From Peromyscus leucopus (lineage: Eukaryota > Chordata > Mammalia > Rodentia > Cricetidae): a stretch of DNA of 64,000 nt. Each line of letters opens with the position of its first letter. Position 1 is the stretch's first letter. The stretch covers positions 110,325,329-110,389,328 of the forward strand of contig NC_051063.1 of the NCBI RefSeq assembly GCF_004664715.2, written 5' to 3'. A program made the position numbers and the translations under genes. This document shows positions 1 through 11,479 of the stretch, piece by piece. The notes under the pieces are model-generated. The model had not been told where the DNA came from, did no database searches, and saw nothing but the letters and a program-made list of their open reading frames with translations.

Positions 1-234
1 AGGAGAAAAAAGAAGTGTAAAATAGTATAATTATAATATAATCTTAAAAAATAATAAATTTTTAAAATTAGGAATTAGTACTAGGCAGTCGTATCAAACA
101 TTTTCCTTTATCCAGTCATGTTGATACATACTGGTGTATAAGCTAATATGACGGTGGACCCAGGAAGATAATTCTACTCATATGTTTAAGTTCATTTGAC
201 AATATAGTAAGACCTCATTTCAAAACAAATATCT

Positions 235-620
235 GTGGTGATCCCCACAGACATGAGCTGCTTTACACCCTGGACAGAGCGCCTCTTTGTGCAGTGGACA
301 ACAGTTACAGAGAGATATACAGTCAGAGTGCTGAGATTAAGATACTAAGTACTCAATCCTAAAAGAGAAGTGAAGACAGAAGGAATGTAAGAGCCAGTGT
401 TTAGTGACAAGTGCTACAAAATGCTGTCCTGTAATAAGTATGGACTTTCCACTCATGAGCTCACAGCAGTGGTGGTTTATTGAACAAAATCTGACCAATA
501 TCAAGCCAGCCAAAATCTTGGCATAGGCGGGGATTTCTAAGGCTATGCATCCAGAACTGGTACTTCCTGGATCATATAGCTGTTCTTTTATTAGTGTGTT
601 GGGGGATCTCCACACAAGTT
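235..620 (+). mobile_element. Old L1 (Lx-like) 3' UTR fragment
   Basis: Diverged copy of the 3' untranslated part of a rodent Lx-type LINE-1. Recognisable blocks are the stretch around 390-400 (aatgtaagagccagtg) and 452-520 (cactcatgagctcacagcagtgg and the following caagccagccaaaatcttggca), which resemble the Lx tail. No poly-A tail or target duplication is visible, so both ends are approximate. A short antisense open frame (337-615) lies inside it and is not a gene. Confidence 0.55.
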
Positions 621-660
621 ATCATAGAGACTGTACCAGTTTATATTCCCCACAGTCAAA

Positions 661-1560
661 GTATCACTTGTTTTTTGTATCTTCATTTCTCCGTGATAGC
701 CACTCAGAATAACAGGAGATAAAGTATCAGCACAATTTGTGTTTGCATTTCCCAAATGGCTGACTTAGTTGAATATTTTCAATACTTTTTGGCCATTTGC
801 AATTCTTCTTTTGATATCTTACTATGACATACAAACCAGACAATGATGCAGCAAAATAGAAATGATTTTTCGAATTCGTATGTAAAAGTCATCCTTTACA
901 TAAAAACAAAATGAACATGGAAGCTATTAGAATTATGAATGATGAAGGACAAGTGAAGTAAGCATAATCCGGTCTCATTCTAAAGTAACTATACTGAAGA
1001 CAAAGCTCCAAAGCAAAGGGATACTTCAAAGCCATTAGGGGAACAGGTGATTATTTATTGGTTAGACAAGTTAAAAGTATGGGCAAAAACAAAAACAATC
1101 AAACAAACAAACAAACAAAAAACCCACATGTTTAATCAAGCAACTAGTATTCACCAGCAAGTACACCAGGAATATTGTCTTAACTAGTGCATTCTATACA
1201 AACTTGTGGGTTATAGATAATTCCAGTGGTCTAGGGATGATGTTCATTACAATGACAAATTTGCCTACTACATAATTTTGTAGCAAAGGATTTAAAATTT
1301 CAAACTGAGGTTGCATAAGAAGAGGATGGACTGCTCCCCTTTGTTCATTTCAGTATGTCAAAAAACGGTACACAAAAAAATGGAATTAGTAGTGCTAGTA
1401 TCAATACTGGGCATTCCTAACTGAATCAGGAACAGGGCAGAATGCCCAGATACAGAGGTGACTTAACACTATTCTCTCAAATGTATTTAAATTAAATACA
1501 ACCTAAAATTTCACTTATCCACCTCAAGCAATTCTGGGATTATCAAACAAACACACAGTG
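661..1560. other. Unannotated AT-rich sequence
   Basis: No gene, SINE, LTR or clear L1 match was recognised here apart from the AAAC repeat near 1100. Open frames are short and without recognisable domains. Confidence 0.4.
1085..1122 (+). repeat. (AAAC)n microsatellite
   Basis: Imperfect AAAC tetranucleotide array, followed by an A run. It may be a SINE or L1 tail remnant, but no element body is recognisable upstream. Confidence 0.8.
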
Positions 1561-2010
1561 CTTTGGATGGTTTAGCTTTGTTTTGCTTCTGTGACTGTAT
1601 GAGGAGGGAGAGTCTCTTTATCAAACAGTGTGAAAGCAAAAGGCTTTCTTCCTTGCCAGGAGAGTGACTTCAATAATTACCAAAGGAGCTGGAGACAGGA
1701 GCTCCTCCAATTAACTTCTGTTACAGAGTGCTGCTGACTGCCTGCCTGACAGCCACGCACAGATGGAAGGAGAGGAAAGTACACTAGGTTTTTTCTTTTT
1801 TCTTTTGCATTTCATAGTTCACAGATTAAAGGCAATGTCAAGAGCAAGTCAGAACGGAGGAATTGATTTCTTTAGCACTGAGTATGTGGCGAGGGCCACT
1901 TCTGAGTCATTACAAACAAAACTGAGGGACTTGAATATTATGTTCTGCTTCTTGGTATACAAATCCAGCATTTTTTTCCCTTCTCAGATGATTTCACTCT
2001 GAGAGTCTCA
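1561..2010. other. Unique block, possible conserved non-coding sequence
   Basis: Moderately complex sequence without repeat hallmarks, less AT-rich than its surroundings, containing CAATAATTA- and CCAATTAAC-type homeodomain-like motifs (about 1672 and 1708). A 79-codon open frame at 1763-2002 starts with a plausible ATG but has no recognisable domain. Conservation is only a guess until aligned to other mammals. Confidence 0.25.
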
Positions 2011-2314
2011 CTGCTAGAAAATAATGGTTAGTTAGCCCAGTTTCTTTAAATCCAGCATTTGCAACCACTAAGGTGGTAGTTGTAAACTCCATGACTCTGG
2101 CCAGTTGCTTGCTTTAAGATTAACATGGATTATGAGGGCAAAGCAGCCACCAGACAAGTGAAAGATGCTGGAGAAAATGATATAGAATGGAAAGAAAGTA
2201 CTAGATTGCTAGATGCAAAGGGACCTTGTAATAGTGTAGGAAAGAATCATAGCAATTAGCCAAATAGCACCTGTCTGTGCTATTACTCTCTAGAGGCTCT
2301 TGGCTCTCCTTTCC

Positions 2315-2657
2315 TGCTGTGGGTAGTGCTCTGTATAAATAAACACTGATTGGCCAGTAGCCAGACAGGAAGTATAGGCGGGACTAACAGAGAGGATAAT
2401 TGAGGAAACAGGAAGGCAGAGAGGGAGACTGCATGGAGCCGTGCCAAGACAAGCAAGATGTAAGGTACCAGTAAGCCACGAGCCACGTGGCAAAGTATAG
2501 ATTAATAGAAATGGGTTAAATATAAGAGTAAGAGCTAGAAAATGATAGGCCTGATCTAATGGCCAAGCAGTTTAAATAATGTAAGCGTCTGTGTGTTTAT
2601 TTTACAAATGGGCTCCGGGACTTGACGGGACCCGGAGAGAAAAGTTCTCCAGCTACA
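2315..2657 (+). mobile_element. 343-bp solo LTR, mys-like family, copy 1
   Basis: Starts TGCTGTGG, ends CAGCTACA (TG...CA termini) and is flanked by perfect 6-bp direct repeats CTTTCC (2309-2314 and 2658-2663). It is colinear with the 343-bp element at 7683-8025. No internal retroviral sequence adjoins it, so it is a solo LTR produced by LTR-LTR recombination. The 6-bp duplication fits an ERV2/ERVK-type integrase. Length and form fit my memory of the Peromyscus mys element LTR; that name is an inference. Strand is assigned only relative to the other copies. Confidence 0.85.
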
Positions 2658-2689
2658 CTTTCCCTCTTAATTTTAATATTTATGATGTT

Positions 2690-2775
2690 CCGAAGAGGTG
2701 GAGACTGTTATTATAATCACTTAACAAATGAAGAAACTAAAGAATAGGAAGCTATTAAGTTGCTCAAATATAAAC
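2690..2775 (-). repeat. MIR fragment
   Basis: Reads like the antisense MIR core: a stretch of alternating ATTATTATAATC, then AACAAATGAAGAAACTAAAG and a GTTGCTCAAAT-like segment, corresponding to the usual 'fraction of basepairs pairing to bind cccc attttacagatgaggaaac' region. Highly diverged ancient mammalian SINE. Confidence 0.5.
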
Positions 2776-4127
2776 ATTTTGGTATTGGGATTGGATAGTC
2801 AAATCAACTACAGGTTGTGCTTATCTAAAACTGCACAGACTTAGCAAAGATGGCAAAATAGTTGCAGTGCCCACATGTGACATTGGAAAAGTACTGTATA
2901 TACATATAAATATATGAGTATTCAGAAACATGCATACATACATGTGTATATGTTTACATGCATGTATAAGTGCATGAAGAAATGTTAACTGGATATCCCA
3001 ATATCCTACACCTCATCAAAATTTACCCTGGATTTTCATCCATTGACTCTTTCCTAATACAGTCTTTACTTACTTTGCCAACTACTATACCCCATATACA
3101 TTAACTTGAGGAATCTTACAATTTTATAATCATTGAAAGCCCTCCTGTTTTACCAAATGTTTGATCTATTAGTTTGATCTATTTATCATTTAATGTGACC
3201 AAATTAATTCCAACTTTCAGTGGTCTATAACTTGTTGTTGAACTTATTATTTCAGTATTCTATTATAGTAGATTTGAACAGTGCAAATCCAATCCATCTA
3301 CTTCCTGTGCTCTTGGGACATATCTCTTTGGTTGGTCATAACACTTTCCCACTTTCTAGCATTACAAGCTACTCCAGGCTCACCTCACACTCATTTTGTG
3401 AAATTCCTGGAAAAAGCTTCATCCCTATGAGTACCTAATTCATGAAAGTGAGAAAATATAGTAGACATAGAGGAGATGGTTTGAATTCAAATTAAGCAGT
3501 TATCACTCTAAACAGAAAGTAGATTATCATGTGAAACAATAAGCTCCACATCAAAAGAGTTTTGTTAAGAGCAAAGAAATTCATTCAAGTAGGAAATTGT
3601 ATGTTACACAATTTTAAGTCATTCTGCCATGGATGACATTCTTGGTTTTCAATTAGCTAATGTTCTTAACAAAATTCATGAGAAAAATGCAGCCTGTAGC
3701 TTAGCCTAGAATTTCTGAGAGTTTTTGCATCCTGGGTCATTTTTATAAGATGAGTATTATTTATAACTCTTTATTGAAACTATTTTACCTGATTCTGAGA
3801 TATTAGGACTCCAAAATTGTTCTGGTAATCTCCAAGAGAAATGGGCTCATCACTGTCCTCTTCAGAGTTACATTTGTGCTACTGATGGGAAGGTGGTATT
3901 CTGTGAATGAATAGTGAAGGTATGGCTGAATGTGTGAAGGAATAAATGAGTGGAAAGGAAATCCTTTTCTCCTGAGTAGCATAGATCATTTTAGCTGTTC
4001 TCTGATTAGATAAAAAGCATATCAAAAGTCAATGACGTAGCCAAGGACATGTCATTCTGAAACTATAATCCCAGAATACTTCTACCAGAGATCTGTTTCA
4101 TTCAGGTTCACAACTTACCTTACAGGG
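2776..4127. other. Unannotated sequence
   Basis: AT-rich sequence with a short alternating purine-pyrimidine stretch (ATACATATAAATATAT-like, around 2898-2965). No coding or repeat assignment could be supported. The 72-codon frame at 3220-3438 has no recognisable domain. Confidence 0.4.
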
Positions 4128-4345
4128 ATCATTTATTCATTCAATGATATTATCTGTAATTACCTTATATTCTAGCTATTGTAGGTGCTTTAAGGAGAAA
4201 CTATGTTTTTGCAGTCCAGAGAGAGAGATGCTAATCAGGTAATGAAATTTGTGATTACAAATCTAGTAAAAAAATATTAGTAAGGAAATGATGGTGATTG
4301 ATACAGTGTTGGGAGTCATGAAAGAGTCCCTTTAAAACACCTGGA
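4128..4345 (-). mobile_element. L2-type LINE remnant
   Basis: Begins ATCATTTATTCATTCAATGA, the reverse complement of the TGAATGAATGA end of L2, followed by diverged versions of the conserved L2 3' region (GTAGGTGCTTTAAGGAG). Ancient and degraded; the right boundary is uncertain. Confidence 0.45.
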
Positions 4346-4699
4346 GGGACTGAAAGTCTGAATAAAATAGAGATTCACTGCATATGGATACTATAGGGGA
4401 GTGACCAGCAACAAAGGAAATAAGAACAGGAGCCTGGGGTGGGGATGTGTATATGTGAAAGAGATAGATAAGAGCAGAAAGGTGAGTGTGAACAGATTAG
4501 AGGGAAACTTTTCCTGAGATTGGAGTTGGGAGGTCTATTCAGACTTTCTGGCATACTTAGAGATATTTTATTGTATTAAAAAGTAAAAGTAATCATCAAA
4601 AGACAGATAATATAACATTTGTTTTTCTCTTTCAAAGGAGACATTAGTGTGACTGCTTTGTATATATCATGTCAAAGTATAATATATTGTGTTGTTTAG
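4346..4699. other. Unannotated sequence
   Basis: No gene or recognisable repeat. A few purine-rich stretches (about 4380-4500) occur and may be degraded L2 continuation. Confidence 0.35.
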
Positions 4700-4706
4700 A
4701 CAGTGG

Positions 4707-5189
4707 TGTAGCACGAATCTTAACAGATTTTAATAATAAAATCAAACCTGATGCCAGTTATTGGGGTGAATGCTGGAAGATCAGAGAAGCAGAACAAGCC
4801 ACAGCCATCTCACCTCAGCAATTCCTCAGCTGATCCTGTTTCCTCAGACTGGAAGCCTCTGAGTCCTCATCTTAATGAATCTCAGTTGAACTGTTGCTTA
4901 AAATCCTAAAAGCTTAACCAGCATATAGTTCCTCATCCTCACATTTTAAATACCTTTCTACTTTCTGCCATCAGTTCTTGGGATTAAATTCGTGAGTCAC
5001 CATGCGTAGCTATTTCTAGTGTGGCCTTGAACTCACAGAGATCCAGGTGGATCTCGGCCTCTGGAATGCTAGGATTAAAGGCGTGTGTGTCACTATTTCT
5101 GGCCTCTATATCTAGTGGCTGTTCTGTTGTCTGATCCCAGATAAGTTTATTAGGGTGCACAATATTGTGGGGAACACAATACCACCACA
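4707..5189 (-). mobile_element. 483-bp LTR-like element with embedded B1-like core
   Basis: Begins TGTAGCAC and ends ACCACCACA, with 6-bp direct repeats CAGTGG on both sides (4701-4706, 5190-5195). Inside, roughly 4975-5105 is an antisense B1-like SINE sequence (GGCCTTGAACTCACAGAG then GCTAGGATTAAAGGCGTG). The remainder resembles a repeat I recall as abundant in hamster and deer mouse DNA. The TG...CA ends and 6-bp duplication argue for an ERVK-type solo LTR. The true orientation is not certain; minus is chosen because the SINE core is sense on that strand. Confidence 0.65.
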
Positions 5190-5670
5190 CAGTGGTAAGA
5201 CTTGTATGCTGAAAAGACTTTCCTAAGGTATCTAGCAATGGATATAGTGTATTTTATATAGTAGTAATACAGCACATTAGCTATAAGAAAAAATGACTTC
5301 TGACTTTAGAGACTATTCCATTGTGATGAAACAACTTTACTCAATGTAAACAAATAGGTTTTGCAAGTGAAATAATAGGTTAAGTTTTAAGTTTTAGATT
5401 TTTGGGGGCAATCAAATTAGAAATATAAAATTGAGGCTATATAGCTGAAAATAGGTTCTTTGTAGAAAAATGGAATTACAAATTTTGAGGATTAAAACAG
5501 TACTGAATATGCTGAATACTGATTAAACATTTTGAGTAAATATAGTATAAAATGGGAACCATAATATATTTTGAAGTAAAACAGGAGAATAAATAACATA
5601 TTTACTTAGCACTTTCTATCTGTATGAGACTATCTTAAACATACAATAAGTTATTGCTTTCAAAATATTA

Positions 5671-5897
5671 CTTTGGAGTTAGAGAAATGGCTCAGTAGCT
5701 AAAGTGGTTGAGAATAACTCACTTCTCTTTCAGAAGAACTGCGTTCCAGGTCCCAGTATGCAAATGGCACCTCATAACAATAACAAGTTCCAGAAGATCT
5801 AATGATCTCTTCTCCCCTCTGCAGACATCCCAAATGTGGTACACCGAGTACAGGTAGGCAAAATCCCCATACACATAGGATGAAACTAAATAATAAA
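5671..5897 (+). mobile_element. SINE B2/B3 copy
   Basis: tRNA-derived rodent SINE. The head GGAGTTAGAGAAATGGCTCAG matches the B2 start with its pol III A-box region, followed by a diverged GAAGAACTGCGTTCCAGGTC B-box region and a CTTCTCCCCTCTGCAGACATC segment. The tail is AATAATAAAA. Several substitutions from consensus indicate a B3-age copy. Confidence 0.8.
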
Positions 5898-5935
5898 AGA
5901 GAGCATTTTGATGACATTGACATTATAACTAGCTA

Positions 5936-6346
5936 TTGTTTTCAGAGCAGTTACCTGTGTTTTGCTTCCTTTTACTGCTAGTTTGGGATGTAGTCAGGAT
6001 TGGAACCTGGAATTTTCATCTGAGGCTAGTTCCAAAGCCTACACTCACAATTATACAGAGACAGTCAGTGCGGAAGCATAGAGGAAAAAAAAAAAGAAAA
6101 AAAAAACAGAGAAGAGAAACTCCAGGAAAAAGAGTTACGACAAAAATTAAAGGGTGGCATTGTAAGGAAGCAATAGTCCTCAAGTTGAGAGCTAGTGATC
6201 AAAAGAAAAAGAGAGAGAGCAATGTTACCTACTGCAGGGCAACAAGGAGACCACCAGATTCCCTCCTTTCAAAGGGTGGAAGCAGAAGACCCCTTGAAGC
6301 AGGGAAGGGGAAGATTGAAAGGGAGAAAGAGGAAAATCAAAGATGA
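5936..6346 (+). other. Open frame of 136 codons, probably not a gene
   Basis: The longest uninterrupted ATG frame in the window. Its product would have a hydrophobic N-terminus (residues 8-16 rich in Phe/Leu/Val) followed by a Lys/Arg-rich body (residues 48-62) encoded by the A-rich stretch at 6083-6110. No domain, no splice context and no family resemblance could be recognised; the charged body is the expected translation of poly-purine DNA. I regard it as chance. Confidence 0.15.
6083..6110 (+). repeat. A-rich low-complexity tract
   Basis: Two A runs separated by single G bases. Low complexity only. Confidence 0.8.
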
Positions 6347-6639
6347 AATATCTGAAAAGTTTGATAATCAAAAGGGCTAATAACTGTTAAGAATAGAAGC
6401 TAGAAAATGTACGTTTTGCTTAAGAGGAAACAGAATTTGAGCGTATTCTGCTGCCAGTGGGAAGTCACAGCAGAGAGAAAGGAGGTGAAAATATGAAATA
6501 CATTAATCAATACTGACAAACAATGTCACTAAATTCAAAACATAGCAGGAGGGGTCAAGATACCAGCCAGCAATGGAAAGCTACGTGGGGCACTGAGATC
6601 AAGCCCCACTGATGTGACTGGTAACAAAACAGACTATGG

Positions 6640-6848
6640 AGGTAGCCAAATTGTAGAGTGTTTGGCTAGCATGTAAGAAGCCCTGTTTCAATCCGCATCA
6701 GCATATAAACTGGGCATGGTGGAAAACGCCTGTCAGCCCAGCCCTAGAGAACTACAGGTAGATGGTTCAGACATTCAAGGTCATCCTCAGCTCCATAATG
6801 AGTAGGAGGACAGCCTGGGCTATTTCAGAGTTGGCCTCAATTTTCTTT
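6640..6848 (+). mobile_element. SINE B4
   Basis: Composite rodent SINE: an ID-like tRNA-Ala-derived head (TGTAGAGTGTTTGGCTAGCA, then AAGCCCTGTTTCAATCC) joined to a B1-like body (AAACTGGGCATGGTGGAAAA, CAAGGTCATCCTCAGCTCCA, ACAGCCTGGGCTATTTCAGA). This head-body order is diagnostic of B4. The 3' tail is not preserved. Confidence 0.75.
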
Positions 6849-6930
6849 TTAATAAAATCAATAAAGTAAACAAGGGAATAGGTATCAGACAGAACATAAA
6901 TTGGGGAAGTGGAGGTAAAGAATTATAGTT

Positions 6931-6959
6931 AGTTTATTTGTTTGTTTGTTTGTTTTTTG
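6931..6959 (+). repeat. (TTTG)n microsatellite
   Basis: About five TTTG units followed by a T run, lying about 80 bp past the B4. Confidence 0.85.
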
Positions 6960-7059
6960 TGAGAATGGGGCTTAGTTATCTGTCCTGCATAAGAGAAAAT
7001 ATTAATTAGTGGGAGAGATGCAGAAATTTATAGATCACAGAGAAGGTATGATGAGTATC

Positions 7060-7585
7060 ATTGTTATCATCACTGTGACAAAATACCAGACAGAATTAAT
7101 TTAAGTAAAGGAAAAATGTATTCATCAATGAATTAATTCAATCTTTTATGTCAAGGAGGATGTAGCTGAATGACTCATATCATGACTGATACAATGAGAA
7201 GGGACATTCCAGCCCTCTTCACGTTTTCTCATTCTTGCCTCATTTCACTCTATTTGAGACCCAGCTCCTAGAATCATACCACAAATATTTAATTTCCAGG
7301 CTAATGGTTACAAAGGACTCTGTCCATCACACTAGGAAGGACAAGTTGAGGCAGTTCACATTGTAGCGGACAGGAAGCAGGGGAAAGAGATTTTCCAGCT
7401 TTCTTTCCTTTCCCTTTGTATTCTGTATGCAGTCCCAGCTCATGGAATAGTGCCACCGACACTGATGGCATGTCTTCCCCTTTGAAAATCTTCTGTTACT
7501 GCCCTCAGAGATATACCTTGTGGTGAGGTCCATCTCCTAAATCATTCTAAACCCAATCAAGTTGACAATGAAGATTAACCAGCAC
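7060..7585 (-). mobile_element. Rodent medium-reiteration repeat, class uncertain
   Basis: Starts ATCACTGTGACAAAATACCA and ends CAATCAAGTTGACAATGAAG ATTAACC, segments recurrent in rodent genomes. Related elements in this window are at 48982-49339 and 62305-62720 (same orientation) and 31000-31430, 50105-50458 and 55705-56052 (opposite). I recall these as RMER- or MaLR-like, without certainty of class. No coding capacity. Confidence 0.5.
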
Positions 7586-7682
7586 AGAACAATCATTTCA
7601 AGGCATGCAAGGGAAAGACCACTAGGCAGTGGTGAGGGCTGTGCAGTCACAAACCCGACACGGTCACAGAGACACCAATTAC

Positions 7683-8025
7683 TGCTGTGGATATCACTCT
7701 ATGTAAATAAAACACTGATGGCCAATGACCAGGCAGGAGGTAGGTGGGACAAGGAGAGAGGAGAATTCTGGGAAGCGGAAGGCTAGGGGAGAGACACTGC
7801 AGCCACCGCCAGGAGAAGAACATGTAGAGACGCCGGTAAGCCACCAGCCACGTGGCAAGGTATAGATTTATAGAAATGGGTTAATTTAAGATAAAAGAGC
7901 AGTTAGCAAGAAGCCTGCCACGGCCATACAGTTTATAAGTGATATAAGCGTCTGAGTGATTATTTTATAAGTGGATTGTGGGACTGCGGGGCTTGGGGAA
8001 CCTGGAGAGAAGCCCTCCAGCTACA
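7683..8025 (+). mobile_element. 343-bp solo LTR, mys-like family, copy 2
   Basis: Starts TGCTGTGG, ends CAGCTACA, and is bounded by perfect 6-bp duplications AATTAC (7677-7682, 8026-8031). Same length as the copy at 2315-2657 and colinear with it, sharing blocks such as GCCACGTGGCAA and TAGAAATGGGTTAA. Solo LTR; no internal region. The AATAAA near its left end (about 7703) and the TATA-like TTTATAAGTGATATAAG near 7931 do not by themselves decide transcriptional direction. Confidence 0.88.
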
Positions 8026-8861
8026 AATTACCTAGACAATGTTTTTACTTTAAACTGTTAAGCTAAAATCTGCAATAAAATTTCTTAGTACATTTCCAAA
8101 ACGTGATAGTATTTGCTTAGAGAATGGAAAATAGACTTGGGACTGGGGATGTAAATCAAAATGGTGCAAAGATTTCACATGAAGGATGTGGATGAAGAAT
8201 TGCTTCTTAATTCTTAGTATCATGATACTGTGGATCAAGCCATGGGTCTGTTCCTCACACAGAATCATCTCTTAATTACTTCTTTCTATTTTCCTTCCTT
8301 CTTTTCATTATTTCTGTAATTTTATTGGGTTTTCTTTATTTTAGTCCTTTATTTTCTTACTTCCTCTTCTAATACTTCTTTTTTTCCTCCACATGTACCA
8401 AGGATTGATTTTCAATCCCAATTATGTCACTTGGAAAACTTTTAAAAAGTACCTTTGCATGGATCACACCATAGTTGAAGTCATTTCAGAACTGATGGTA
8501 GTAACAGGCGTAAACATTGCATTTGCTATGAGAGCAAGTGGTATTCAAAGTCGAAAGTCAATAAAGTTAATTTCTCCTGTAGATATCCTCCATTTAATGA
8601 TCCCCTAGCTTGATATCATGCATAGATGTAGCACCAACAATGCAAAACGAGAAACAGGTGCTATTCACCCCTCTCCATGTGTCTACAGTCAGGCCAATAA
8701 TTCAGTGTGTCTCCAGTCATTCCAGGCAACAGCATTCCTTGTGTATGGCACTGTTCCCTCTAACAAGAGGATGCATTTCCCCCCACAATGGAATTGATGT
8801 GAGGAACAAGGGTGAGGTCAGGAATCTCATAACACTCTTCTGTTTCTGTGAAAATGTAAAC

Positions 8862-8940
8862 AAGTGACCTTCCCCCTCAGTGCTCTAGGCATCTCGTTTG
8901 TAAGATGGAATAATGATACATTCTCTGTGGAAGTTTCATA
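8862..8940 (+). repeat. MIR fragment
   Basis: AAGTGACCTTCCCCCTCAGT...CATCTCGTTTGTAAGATGGA resembles the MIR stretch in which a 'cttaacctctctgagcctcagtttcctcatctgtaaaatgg' core is expected. Strongly diverged. Confidence 0.4.
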
Positions 8941-10909
8941 CAGAGAGAAAGCATATAGCCCCTGGGACCATGACTGATTTCATTGCAACACAACAGAAAT
9001 GTATCAAATGCTTTTAACTCAAGCACCAGCCTTTCACATTAGGTTGACCTGAATGATCTCAAGTGACCACACAGGTTTTGTAACAATCTTTGTATATCTG
9101 ATGTTTTATTTAAAGCAGAAAATTTGTTCTGGCGATAAGTTCTCAGATACTTGTGTTTTAGGTTGCCTTGGGGTCATAATTCTTCCCTCAACTGTCAGAG
9201 GAAATTTTTTTGTTCACAGTAAAAATTGAAATAACCTGCATACTCATTGAAAAGGTCCTGGGGAGACTGGTAAACCACATGTTTTGTAGTTAGAATATCT
9301 TCAGTCAGATAATGGTTATGTTACCTGAGAGGAAAGAGGGGTCATTCTAGTCAGGACAAATTCTAGCCTTTGACATATATAAGTGACCCTTACTGCTACT
9401 TCTGATACATTTTTTCTTTATGTTTAGGAGATATCCAGTACAAAGTGGCCTGACATTTGAGCCCATACTGAAAGCCTGATGGTTTGGGATACAGTTCCAA
9501 GCTTTCTAGAACTTCATTGTCTGCTGGACTAGAGTGATCTCACAGCTCCTGTGCAAACCTCCTGGAATCTCTTTAGAGATGACAGTCATATCTCCCAGAC
9601 AGCAAGATCTTAGCTCTGGGACATACCTCTATTTCACGGGGCTCCAAAATGTCTGTTTTTAACAGAGTCCTCATGAACTAAGCAGATAGGCACATTTTAA
9701 ACCACATAAATTATCACTGTTGAAGAAGACACTATTTGTGGAGTATTGAACATGTATGGTAGCTCCAATGGATTTTTCCCTCCTATAAAAATGAAGTAAT
9801 TATATAATTTTATACTTGTCTGTCCATTCACTAACACATACTTGCTCTGTCAAGTATCCTATCCTATAATGACTATATCAAGAAGGATCTCAATATAAAA
9901 CAGATGACAAAGTCCTTAATCAAAGCTTGATAATCACAATTCAGTGAAGAAACGTGTTTCTGTCATCCCATCTTTAGTCATAAAGGAGCTGCTGTAACTT
10001 TGATCAGCAAAGGCTAAAATTAATAATGTAACCTCATTCACTCTCTGTCTCCACAACTGGCTCCTGCTTAGCTTTCCTATTGACTGAAACCAACATGAAA
10101 AATGAAAGGAAGGTAGTAATAGTGTAGCCCTACTGATCAGACTCTCAGTAGCAAACACATAGATTGGGATGGCAAGTAAATCCAGAAGGGGAAACGAAGA
10201 TAATAGGTATGGTGCATGGTGAGAACAAACAAAGAAAAAAATAATGTGAAGGACATATTTGTACTATAGTTTTTGTTTAAAATATAATCATATCGAAGCC
10301 AGTGACAATGAGCCTATCTTTTCTCCTCATTCGTGTGGTCAAAGTAAAGACAAAAACCAGGGCCACAACAATGCTAGTTGGATTCAAGCAACATGTAGCA
10401 GCATTTCTTTTTCACATTAGTTACATCAGCTTCTTTCCATGCTTTGAGTTATCTTACTAGAAAGAACAATTGGATTTAGTTGAAGAAATTCAGTTCAAAA
10501 CTAATTTTGTCATGTTGAATTGATGTTAGTTAAAGCGTTGAGTCTTCCTTTCTTAATTGACCTGGAAGATAATGGTATCATTATGGAATTTTCATTCTTT
10601 CATCTTACCCCCTTCCCTCTCATGCTCCTCTTTAATATTTCTGAATCTTAATTTCTCATCCATAACCATGAGATTGGTAGCAACTACCCCTGTGCATGAT
10701 GCATAGAATTAATTCATGAAAAAAGTATTTTCTTAATGTTTTAATATTACAAATAAATAACATAAATATCAGTCAAAAACTACCAATGACATTTGAGAAA
10801 CTATTCTTCAGTTTATTACTTAAAGAGTTATAAATTAATAACTTCTATTTCATTATTATATTTCCATTTCATTCAGAACATGGTGATAATGGGCTTATTA
10901 ATAAGAGTT
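8941..10909. other. About 2 kb without recognised features
   Basis: AT-rich, mostly unique sequence. No SINE head, LTR terminus or L1 signature was recognised, and no open frame exceeds about 75 codons. May contain ancient repeats too diverged to recognise by eye. Confidence 0.4.
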
Positions 10910-11015
10910 TTAGCTGGGCAGTGGTGGCACACACTTTTAATCCCAGCACTCAAAAGGCAGAGGCAGGCAGATCTCTGTGAGTTCGAGGCCAGCCTGGTGT
11001 ACCGAGTGAGAATCT
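10910..11015 (+). mobile_element. SINE B1, 3'-truncated or degraded
   Basis: 7SL-derived SINE: TAGCTGGGCAGTGGTGGCAC head with pol III A box, then TTTTAATCCCAGCACT, CAGATCTCTGTGAGTTCGAG and GCCAGCCTGGTGTACCGAGT. The right third, normally ending in the AAACCCTGTCTC motif and A tail, is missing or unrecognisable. Confidence 0.85.
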
Positions 11016-11280
11016 TTGAGTGACACCCAAAAAAGAACTCTCTTAAAGTAGTTTCATTCAAAAGGGCAGTTGTTTTAAATGATGTGGTTATTTTATAGGG
11101 TTGGACACAAAGATCCTGGAATCAGAACTGGGAAAGCCAAGCTTCAGGAAAATTCCACTGTTACCTCTGGTGGAAATCCATTCCCTTCTCTCTCTTTAAA
11201 GAACTTTCCTCCATCTTGGTATGAGTGTGTGCACCAGAGCACTGGATTCACCATGCTCCATCTATAGAACATTTAACAAC

Positions 11281-11464
11281 GCCAGGTGGTGGTGGCGCAT
11301 GCCTTTAATCCCAGCACTCGGGAGGCAGAGCCAGGCGGATCTCTGTGAGTTCGAGGCCAGCCTGGGCTACCAAGTGAGTCCCAGGAAAGGCGCAAAGCTA
11401 CACAGAGAAACCCGGTCTTGAAAAAACAAACAAACAAACAAAAAAACAAAACAAAATAAAAAAA
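11281..11464 (+). mobile_element. SINE B1, full length
   Basis: Complete B1 from GCCAGGTGGTGGTGGCGCAT through CTACACAGAGAAACCCGGTC to a composite AAAC/A-rich tail. Flanked by near-perfect target duplications AGAACATTTAACAA (11266) and AGAACATTAAACAA (11465), one mismatch in 14. The GGCGCAAAGCTAC segment is the form typical of cricetid B1. Confidence 0.93.
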
Positions 11465-11479
11465 AGAACATTAAACAAA

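Noticed and set aside
5936..6346. 136-codon open frame, the longest in the window
   Set aside because: No domain or splice context; basic body is translation of an A-rich tract. Chance is sufficient.
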